Origin: Victivallales bacterium
Lineage (GTDB): Bacteria; Verrucomicrobiota; Lentisphaeria; Oligosphaerales; Oligosphaeraceae
Length of the DNA stretch: 7,424 nucleotides
NCBI GenBank assembly: GCA_017538465.1
Contig: JAFYIW010000160.1
Location: forward strand, 1 to 7,424
Direction of reading: 5' to 3'
The notes beneath the pieces were generated by a model that was given only the letters and a program-made list of their open reading frames with translations, was not told the origin of the DNA and searched no databases. Positions 1 through 5,415 of the stretch are shown piece by piece. Position 1 is the first letter of the stretch, and the number at the start of each line of letters is the position of its first letter. The position numbers and the translations under genes are program-made.

Positions 1-1528
1 GATTCCGGTGCCTATGACGCTCCAGAATCTTTCTAGCATCATCGTGGAAGAAGGCAAGCGTCATGCCTCCTGAGACCACGAGAGCCACGACGCCCTTGGT
101 CATCAGGCCAGCCAGGCCATTCAGGGGAACCAGAAGTGTCGCCCCCCAGGTGAGGCCGCACAATGCCAGGGTCAATGCCGCGAAACGGGCATGGAAATGC
201 CAATATTGCCGTTGTTGCTGAGAAGCGAAGAAATGGGTGAAGACGACATGGGTTTCCCAGGGAATCTGAATCAAGACATATCCGAGGATGGTGGAGAGGA
301 TCACGCCATCGAGTTTGTAGCCGTCTGGCAGGAAGAGGACGAAAAGGATATTGACGGCAAGGTTGACGCCTCCGGCGATGATGGGTTTCCATCGGTCTGG
401 TCTCCATAGGGTGGCGGCGGCTTTGAAGGTCAGAAGGGCCTGGCGGGATTGGTTGACATAGAAGTAGAGCACCATCAATATTGGCGTGAGGACATGTCTG
501 TGCAGGTCGGGATCTCCCCTGGTCCATATGGTGATAAAAGGCTGGTAAAGGGCGAGCATCATTGCCGCGCACCAGAGGATGAGGATCTGGGTCAGCCGGC
601 AGAGTTTCATGAACAGCGTGAAAATCTCCGCCTTTGAGGTGGTATGGATTTTGTTGCCGAAGCCGCTTTGCATTGAGGCGTAGGCGGCGCCGACCAGGGC
701 GCAGACTGAGGTGACGACATAATAGTAGTTGCCGTAAACGGCGACCGCCACCAATCCCAGGAAGGCCGAGATGACCACATTGTCCACCTGATAGGAGATG
801 ACTGTGCCAACCCGGTGGAGGAAAATCGCCTTGACCTCGGAGAATACTTTGGCGCGCAGTTCCTTGGAGAGTTGCCCGCGTGGCTCGACGTTTGGGAAGA
901 GCCGTCGGCTTTCCCGAAAGATCAGCAGGTTGGTGACCAGGGTGAAGGCCACGGTGGTGAGAACATAGTAGTAATAGTTGCGGGTCAGCAGGAGGACGAG
1001 GAAAACCGTCACGTATTGCACGATGGTGACCAGGCTGCGTATGTAGGACAGGACGTCGTTTCGGTTGTGGACGCTGAGGATGCAGCCGCGGTAGGCGAAG
1101 AGGAAATAACTTGCCGCCGTGTTCGTGAGATGAATCAGATAGAGGATATACAGATTTACATCGGGGGGGAGCTGCCCGTGAATCAGTCTTCGCAGAAAGG
1201 GCATCAGGCACAGTCCCGCAATGAAGACGACGCTTCCCACGCAGCGGTAAGCCTTGCGGTAGAAGCTCAGGTAGGCACAGAACAATTCGCGGTTGTCCTC
1301 GGCGACGAGCTTGTACATGGTGCAGGCCATTGCCGCGCCAAAGCCCAGTTCTGCCAGGCCGAGCATTCCCAGAATGGAGCCGAACAAGCCATTGAGTCCG
1401 AGATAGGCCGGCCCTAGGAGCCAGAGGAACAACGTCCGGTTCAGGAAAGGCAGCAGCAGTTTGATGGTGCTGTAGGTGGCTGCGGCCGCCACATTGCGTT
1501 TGGTGTCTCGGACAAAATCAAGTTTCAT
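1..1528 (-). CDS. Wzx-type oligosaccharide flippase (polysaccharide biosynthesis protein, MOP superfamily), 3' end outside window
   Basis: Inner-membrane protein expected to flip an undecaprenyl-diphosphate-linked oligosaccharide to the outer face. The frame stays open from the ATG at 1526-1528 to the left edge, giving 509 residues without a stop, so only a short tail should be missing (relatives are roughly 480-530 residues). The N-terminus carries the family pattern: RDTKRNV, then LLLPFLNRTLFLWLLGPAYL and NGLFGSILGMLGLAELGFG at about residues 24-64. Later hallmarks are YQVDNVVISAFLGL (about 246-259), YVNQSRQALLTFKAA and WRPDRWKPI. Many hydrophobic segments fit 12-14 membrane spans. An in-frame TGA at 1541-1543 leaves ATG 1528 as the only usual start, yet the bases before it read CTTCCTCCC and show no Shine-Dalgarno sequence. 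It is transcribed away from the GT2 gene. The family call is firm; the substrate is unknown. Confidence 0.93.
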   Translation of the reverse strand, partial: MKLDFVRDTKRNVAAAATYSTIKLLLPFLNRTLFLWLLGPAYLGLNGLFGSILGMLGLAELGFGAAMACTMYKLVAEDNRELFCAYLSFYRKAYRCVGSVVFIAGLCLMPFLRRLIHGQLPPDVNLYILYLIHLTNTAASYFLFAYRGCILSVHNRNDVLSYIRSLVTIVQYVTVFLVLLLTRNYYYYVLTTVAFTLVTNLLIFRESRRLFPNVEPRGQLSKELRAKVFSEVKAIFLHRVGTVISYQVDNVVISAFLGLVAVAVYGNYYYVVTSVCALVGAAYASMQSGFGNKIHTTSKAEIFTLFMKLCRLTQILILWCAAMMLALYQPFITIWTRGDPDLHRHVLTPILMVLYFYVNQSRQALLTFKAAATLWRPDRWKPIIAGGVNLAVNILFVLFLPDGYKLDGVILSTILGYVLIQIPWETHVVFTHFFASQQQRQYWHFHARFAALTLALCGLTWGATLLVPLNGLAGLMTKGVVALVVSGGMTLAFFHDDARKILERHRHRN

Positions 1529-1604
1529 GGGAGGAAGCAGTCAGCTTTCCGACTGCGGCGTCTTCAGGTGTCGTTTCGCGAGCGCGGCAGGGGCAGGGCC
1601 GACG

Positions 1605-1783
1605 GCCTTGAGCGGCGCTGGAACGCAGGCGTGCAAGCAGATTCTCTGGAAGCCCGGTGAGGTCTGCCAGGCATTTGATGGTCGGTTTGTGCGTCTTCTC
1701 GTCGCGGCGGCTGTAGCCGAACTACTGTAGATATAGATGTGGCCGCGCTGGTGGCTGGTGAATTCCTGGATATGGCATTTCAT
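1605..1783 (-). pseudogene. Probable frameshifted N-terminal remnant of an IS4/IS1634-like transposase
   Basis: From the ATG at 1781-1783 the minus strand reads MKCHIQEFTSHQRGHIYIYS. If one T is added near 1719-1721, the reading continues into the other frame as SSFGYSRRDEKTHKP and then TIKCLADLTGLPENLLARLR, ending near AAQG at 1605. The restored pattern (aromatic strand, then Y-R-x-x-x-K, a short basic stretch, T-x-x-x-L-x-x-L, LPE, then LR..) matches the N-terminus of IS4/IS1634-type transposases as I remember them (typically YREGGKVRxRTLANLSxLP..LR). Beyond 1605 the similarity fades, and the shifted frame ends at TGA 1518-1520, inside the flippase start. No DDE catalytic part is present. 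It lies in the same orientation as the flippase and may now be part of its 5' leader. The single-base repair is my inference; a lineage-specific small protein is the alternative. Confidence 0.45.
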
Positions 1784-1812
1784 CGTGCAAGTCCGAGGTT
1801 AATATTGCTACT

Positions 1813-1842
1813 TGTTTGTCATTAATATGTGTCTGTTTGTCA
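1813..1842. repeat. Direct repeat TGTTTGTCA, two copies 21 bp apart
   Basis: The nine bases TGTTTGTCA occur at 1813-1821 and again at 1834-1842. The start-to-start distance is 21 bp, or two helical turns, so both copies face the same side of the DNA. They sit in the AT-rich divergent region, upstream of the rightward promoter and upstream of the flippase and transposase remnant. This geometry suits a dimeric regulator or a tandem operator, but no known regulator motif is recognised and chance is possible in AT-rich DNA. Confidence 0.4.
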
Positions 1843-1892
1843 AGCTCCAACCTGGATCCGTGAAAAAAAGTTGAGTTTTTTCAAGAAGTTAA

Positions 1893-1920
1893 TTGACAAC
1901 TAACTGATTCGTAGTATATT
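1893..1920 (+). promoter_or_regulatory. Near-consensus sigma70-type promoter for the GT2-GT4-GT8-pyruvyltransferase unit
   Basis: A perfect -35 box TTGACA lies at 1893-1898, a 16-bp spacer follows, and the -10 box TATATT at 1915-1920 matches TATAAT at five of six bases. Shifting by two bases gives TATTAT at 1917-1922 with an 18-bp spacer. The preceding 30 bases are rich in A and T tracts and could act as an UP element. Transcription would start near 1926-1928, leaving a leader of roughly 135 bases before the GT2 ATG. It is the strongest promoter match I found in the window. Confidence 0.65.
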
Positions 1921-2045
1921 ATGTCTATTGCCGAAAACGCATCGCCATTTGCCAGCGAGGTTGTCGTGCTTAATATAGCACCAGGAGCCGAGACCGTCAG
2001 CTCCGTCGCGGGAATCTCCCTGGTCTGGCGGGCTTCAAAAATACA

Positions 2046-2052
2046 GAGGTGA
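2046..2052 (+). promoter_or_regulatory. Shine-Dalgarno site GAGGTGA for the GT2 gene
   Basis: GAGGTGA pairs well with the 16S rRNA 3' end. It is nine bases from the ATG at 2062 and three bases from an in-frame TTG at 2056. I chose ATG 2062 because the protein then begins MRPFFSIIIP, with the first GT2 beta strand right at the N-terminus as is usual. TTG 2056 would add only two residues and cannot be excluded. Confidence 0.55.
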
Positions 2053-2061
2053 CAGTTGTCA

Positions 2062-3123
2062 ATGCGACCGTTTTTCTCCATCATCATTCCCTGCTGCGAT
2101 GTCGAGCCATACGTCGGGGAATGCCTGCACTCCGTGATTGGCCAGGCGTTTCCGGACTGGGAATGTCTGATCGGCATTGAGGCCTCCAAGGACCGAACGG
2201 AGGAAATCGTGCGCTCGACGATAGCGGGCGACGAGCGGTTCAGGGTCTTCGCCAGGCCTCGGAGCGGCTCCTGCTCCTCGTCCCGAAACATCGGCGTCGA
2301 AATGGCGCGGGGGGAGTACGTCGTCTTCCTGGACGGGGACGACGCCATCCAGGATGGCGCTCTGCAGCGTCTTCACGACAGGATCACGGCCCGGCCGGGA
2401 GCCGACCTATATCCGTGCGCCATCCAAGTTCAGAATGATGCCTTGGCGAGGGTCGAGGAGATCCGGGACAACTACCCCCTGGACGCCCCGGCGGAATTGA
2501 CGGGGCCGGAGGCGACGCGGCTGATTTGCCGGAATGGCCCGCCTTGCCCGATGCTCCAGATGACCGTGTTTCGGCGGGAGTTCCTGATTGACAGGGAGCT
2601 GCGGTGCATCCATGGCCTGCGGCGACAGGACAGCGAATTCTCTCCGCGTGCGTTGTATCTCGCGAAGCGCGTCGTCCCCTTGCATGAACGTTTTTACGTC
2701 TATCGTCTTCAAGCCTCATCCGTGTCTTCCTCGGCGCGTGGGGGCGGCTATTTTCATGGGGACTGGGCGACGATTCTCAAATCTCTGTTTGCGTTCCACG
2801 CCCTTGTGTCGAAGGAGGCCGGTTTTGATTCCCGCGTGGCGGAGTGCTGGATGCGGATATGGTCGCAGATTCTTTTTTACCTCTGGTTCGCTCCGGAAAA
2901 CCTGCGGAAGATTCCCCGAGCGCGCCGACTGGAGACGCTTGGCCAGCTATTCGCGGACGGCGATGATGACTTCCGGTCATTGATGAAGTGCGGTTCGTTC
3001 TTACGGCGAGTGGCAGGCTGGTGGGTATGCGCGTTTGTACGCCATGCCAGTTTGAGACGGGCGGCGGAACTCTTCTTCCGGCTGTATTTCTGGTTTTCCA
3101 AAGTGAGGCCGGGACGGAAATGA
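2062..3123 (+). CDS. Glycosyltransferase family 2 protein
   Basis: Putative cytoplasmic, membrane-associated GT-A enzyme of 353 residues that would transfer a sugar from a nucleotide donor to the growing lipid-linked repeat unit. The first strand is FFSIIIPCCD (residues 4-13), followed by VEPYVGECLHSVIGQAFPDW, then SSRNIGVEMARGEY. The metal-binding motif is LDGDD, with D91-G92-D93-D94. RQDSEF is followed by a YVYRLQASSVS segment, as in GT2 enzymes that place an acidic general-base motif there. An oddity is that the usual DDGSxD after the second strand reads EASKD (40-44). The C-terminal 80 or so residues are rich in W, F and R, and may bind the membrane face. It is the first gene after the strong promoter and overlaps the next gene by four bases, so the two are probably translationally coupled. 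Donor and acceptor are unknown. Confidence 0.9.
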   Translation: MRPFFSIIIPCCDVEPYVGECLHSVIGQAFPDWECLIGIEASKDRTEEIVRSTIAGDERFRVFARPRSGSCSSSRNIGVEMARGEYVVFLDGDDAIQDGALQRLHDRITARPGADLYPCAIQVQNDALARVEEIRDNYPLDAPAELTGPEATRLICRNGPPCPMLQMTVFRREFLIDRELRCIHGLRRQDSEFSPRALYLAKRVVPLHERFYVYRLQASSVSSSARGGGYFHGDWATILKSLFAFHALVSKEAGFDSRVAECWMRIWSQILFYLWFAPENLRKIPRARRLETLGQLFADGDDDFRSLMKCGSFLRRVAGWWVCAFVRHASLRRAAELFFRLYFWFSKVRPGRK

Positions 3124-4289
3124 AGAAGATTCTTTTCTATTACAGTTTCAGTTTCGCGTTCGGCGGCGGAGACCATCTGCCGCTGTCGTTCATTGCGGCG
3201 TTGCAGAAGATGGGCGACCTGACGGTGGCGCTGGATGTGCCCGCCAATCTGGAGCGGGCGTCGGAGTTGTTCGGGATTGGCATCGATCTGAGCGGTCTGA
3301 AGATCGTCCAGGTCACGCCGCCCGGATATGCTCCCAGGCAGCCCGGCGCCTTTTCCTCGCTGTACCGTTCCAGGCGTCTGAAGCAATTGGCCAAGGCGGC
3401 CGATGTCTGCATTTCCGCCGCGAACGTCATTGACTTCGGCAGACCGGCCCATCATTTCATGAACATGCTCGCATTCGGGGACGATGCCTTCACCGCATTC
3501 GCGCACAGTCGCGTCGAACAGAGCGGCGCGGCACGGCGCGGCGGGGTCGGGCGTCTCCTGAAGGATTATGTGCTGCGTCCGCTGCTCGGAATACGTTCTC
3601 AAAGGAGCATCATCCGCGATGGGCGAGAGCACATTTATCCGAACTCGGTTTTCGTGGAGAAACTGATGACTGAGTTCTACGGGCCGTTCAACAGCACCGT
3701 TTTTTACCCACCCACCTTGTTTGAGGCCAGGGCATCCGCCGTTGTCCGCGACCCTCTGAAGGTCATCTACATCGGGCGGATCATCCCGGAGAAGCGCATC
3801 GTCGAAATCATCGACATCGTCGAGAAGACGCGTGCGGCGACAGGGCTCGACGTCCGGCTCCATGTCGCGGGGCGCATGGACCAGGTGCCCTCTTACGGCG
3901 AGCAGCTCCGCGGAATGGGCGCAGGGCGGGAATGGCTGAAATTTGAAGGAGCGCTGTACGAAAGAGAGAAAGAGGATTTCCTGCTGTCAGGCTCCTTTGC
4001 GTTGCACGCCGAGCGGTTTGAGGCCTTCGGCATCTCCATTGGGGAGTATCTGAAGACGGGGAGCATTGCCGTTGTCCCCGACGAGGGCGGGGCGAAGGAG
4101 GTCGTGGCCTCGCCTGAACTCACCTTTCATACGGTGGATGAGGCCGTTGCCATTCTGGCCAGGCTGCTGACCGACGCCGCTTTCCGGGAGAGGCAGCGCA
4201 GACATTGCGCGGAGCGTGCGCTGTTTTTTTCGCGCGAGGCGTACTTGGAACGACAGCAGCGGCTGCTGGAGGGCATTGTGCGTCCCTGA
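3120..4289 (+). CDS. Glycosyltransferase family 4 (GT-B) protein
   Basis: A 389-residue GT-B retaining glycosyltransferase likely to extend the same repeat unit on the cytoplasmic side. The start ATG at 3120 overlaps the GT2 stop as ATGA, with GGGA five bases upstream. The frame is open further upstream, but that part lies inside the GT2 gene. The N-terminus MKKILFYYSFSFAFGGGDH has the glycine-rich acceptor-side loop. NSVFVEKLMTEFYG and the later VIYIGRIIPEKRI mark the linker and the start of the second Rossmann domain. The donor-site motif is E301-AFGISIG-E309 (E-x7-E), followed by VVPDEGGAKEVV. Length is normal for GT4. An 82-base gap separates it from the next gene. The family is clear; the sugar specificity cannot be read. 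Confidence 0.9.
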   Translation: MKKILFYYSFSFAFGGGDHLPLSFIAALQKMGDLTVALDVPANLERASELFGIGIDLSGLKIVQVTPPGYAPRQPGAFSSLYRSRRLKQLAKAADVCISAANVIDFGRPAHHFMNMLAFGDDAFTAFAHSRVEQSGAARRGGVGRLLKDYVLRPLLGIRSQRSIIRDGREHIYPNSVFVEKLMTEFYGPFNSTVFYPPTLFEARASAVVRDPLKVIYIGRIIPEKRIVEIIDIVEKTRAATGLDVRLHVAGRMDQVPSYGEQLRGMGAGREWLKFEGALYEREKEDFLLSGSFALHAERFEAFGISIGEYLKTGSIAVVPDEGGAKEVVASPELTFHTVDEAVAILARLLTDAAFRERQRRHCAERALFFSREAYLERQQRLLEGIVRP

Positions 4290-4358
4290 AAAACCGCGCC
4301 GCGTGAAAAAGCCTGGGAGATGGATTTCATCCGCATTTTGCTGGCTATATTAGGAGCG

Positions 4359-4388
4359 ATGCCGATTTTCGATGCGTTCCCCTTTTGA
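4359..4388 (+). other. Possible minicistron MPIFDAFPF ahead of the GT8-like gene
   Basis: AGGAG at 4352-4356 is followed two bases later by an ATG that opens a nine-codon frame ending in TGA at 4386-4388. It is out of frame with the GT8-like gene, overlaps the ATG at 4372, and stops ten bases before the in-frame ATG at 4399. Loss of one base in the CCCCTTTT run (4380-4387) would join it to that gene. It may be a coupling minicistron, an artefact of a misread base, or chance. Confidence 0.2.
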
Positions 4389-5346
4389 TGAGTCCCCGAT
4401 GACATTCTCCCAAACCGACAAAGCAATAAACACGACCATTGTCACCGCAGGGGACGGGGCGTATGCGTGGGGGGTGCTGTTGCTTTTGGCGAGCATGCGC
4501 CGAAATGGGATGGGGCATCCGGCGCTGGTCGGCGCCATGGACTGGCCTGAGGAGATGAAGCACCGGGTGCAGGCTCTGGGCAATGTCACGATTCTGGAAC
4601 TGCCCAGGAGCCGGCAATGCGTCGCGTGCCAGAAGCCGCTGCTGATGAACCACGATGAGGTGAAGACCGATTGGGTTTGCTGGGCAGATGCCGATGGCGT
4701 GTTCGTCGGCGACTGCAGCGAGTGGCTGGTCGGGGACAATCCGGACGAGATCATCATCCGCCAGTATTATCCGATACCGCCGGACTTCACGCCGGAAAAC
4801 CGCGAGGTCTGGCGACGGGATGTGGAGCGCTTTTTCGGGCGTGCGCTGCCCGAAAGCCGCTATGACACCCGCTGCAACAATCCGTTCATCGTGCTGCATC
4901 GGAAGTGGAGACCCTTTCTCCAGCGCTGGCATGAACAGATTGGAAATGTGCTGCCGCCGGATGTCGGAATCATCGCGAAGCAGGGAACCGCCTATTTTCA
5001 GACCGATGAAAGCGTGCTTGGCAGCCTGCTGTGCTATGACCCCGATGCTCCCATCGTCACGGCGACCTACAAGTTAAACGGCAGCGTGGACCGCAGTCGC
5101 TACTTCGCGCATCTCGCCTACAACCCGAAACCCTGGCAGATGTGGAACCCTTATTCTTTGAAATGGCATGGGATCATCTTCCAGATCGTCGAATGGCTGC
5201 TTGACGAGAAAATTGTGAATCCAGGGGACCTTCCTTTGTCGCTACGCCGGAATTGGTGGCCATTTTTCCGCAGCATTGCCTTTGCAGCGCCTTGGGTTTG
5301 GCGTGCTGTCAAGCTCAAGCGCAGGATATTCCAATCGCGGAAATGA
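4372..5346 (+). CDS. GT8-like (glycogenin/LgtC-type) glycosyltransferase
   Basis: Putative GT-A retaining glycosyltransferase, 324 residues from ATG 4372 or 315 from ATG 4399. INTTIVTAGDGAYAWGVLLLLASM gives the first strand and helix, where GT8 enzymes read for example 'A.D..Y..g...l..Sl'. The DXD metal site is WADADGVF, with D106 and D108 in the longer form. Near the C-terminus H247-LAYNP-K253-P-W255 has the same H-x5-KPW spacing as the GT8 second metal ligand (HFxGxxKPW). NNPFIVLHRK and FQTDESVLGSLL fit the middle of the family. The start is uncertain: AGGAG lies 15 bases before ATG 4372, which is long, and ATG 4399 has no good ribosome site of its own. The gene is in the same unit, 82 bases after the GT4 stop. 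The enzyme class is inferred from motifs only, because overall similarity to classical GT8 is loose. Confidence 0.72.
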   Translation: MRSPFDESPMTFSQTDKAINTTIVTAGDGAYAWGVLLLLASMRRNGMGHPALVGAMDWPEEMKHRVQALGNVTILELPRSRQCVACQKPLLMNHDEVKTDWVCWADADGVFVGDCSEWLVGDNPDEIIIRQYYPIPPDFTPENREVWRRDVERFFGRALPESRYDTRCNNPFIVLHRKWRPFLQRWHEQIGNVLPPDVGIIAKQGTAYFQTDESVLGSLLCYDPDAPIVTATYKLNGSVDRSRYFAHLAYNPKPWQMWNPYSLKWHGIIFQIVEWLLDEKIVNPGDLPLSLRRNWWPFFRSIAFAAPWVWRAVKLKRRIFQSRK

Positions 5347-5384
5347 CTCCATCGGCGGAGAGGAAACGTCTGCGCTGAAGGACC

Positions 5385-5408
5385 ATGCAGAACTCCTGGC
5401 AACTCTAG
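5385..5408 (+). other. Possible minicistron MQNSWQL ahead of the pyruvyl transferase gene
   Basis: AAGGA at 5378-5382 is followed two bases later by ATG and seven codons ending in TAG at 5406-5408, seven bases before the ATG at 5416. The next gene has no clear Shine-Dalgarno sequence of its own. The arrangement resembles that ahead of the GT8-like gene and could supply ribosomes by reinitiation, but so short a frame may be chance. Confidence 0.18.
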
Positions 5409-5415
5409 TACGGCA

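Larger units (their letters stand above)
1529..2061. other. Divergent intergenic region between flippase and GT2 genes
   Basis: These 533 bases separate the two outward-reading genes. From left to right they hold a probable transposase remnant on the minus strand (about 1605-1783), an AT-rich part (about 1795-1925) with the direct repeat TGTTTGTCA, an A/T palindrome at 1861-1883, a strong plus-strand promoter at 1893-1920, and a leader of about 135 bases before the GT2 start. The leader can form two small hairpins: GTGCT/AGCAC at 1966-1970 and 1977-1981, and GGAGC/GCTCC at 1984-1988 and 2000-2004. I see no complete conserved gene here. Confidence 0.7.

Noticed and set aside
39..1211. Long minus-strand open frame of 390 codons inside the flippase region
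   Set aside because: It is low-complexity (rich in P, R, L, H) with no family motifs, and it overlaps in another frame the flippase, whose hallmarks run through the whole stretch.
815..1417. Plus-strand open frame of 200 codons opposite the flippase
   Set aside because: It is the antisense of the hydrophobic flippase frame and gives an acidic, Q/E-rich product with no recognisable domain.
1838..1843. TTGACA on the minus strand as the -35 box of a flippase promoter
   Set aside because: No acceptable -10 box lies 16-18 bp downstream; the nearest TATTAA is only 10 bp away.
1861..1883. Perfect 8-bp palindrome TGAAAAAA / TTTTTTCA as an intrinsic terminator
   Set aside because: The stem is almost all A-T, no gene ends there, and it lies directly upstream of a -35 box; it is better seen as an A/T-rich UP-type element.
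2877..3863. Minus-strand open frame of 328 codons opposite the GT2 and GT4 genes
   Set aside because: It spans the junction of two well-supported genes on the other strand and has no motif of its own; it is an effect of GC-rich codon use.
4346..4351. TATATT as the -10 box of an internal promoter ahead of the GT8-like gene
   Set aside because: No -35 match at proper distance and the extended -10 TG is off by one base, so the evidence is too thin.
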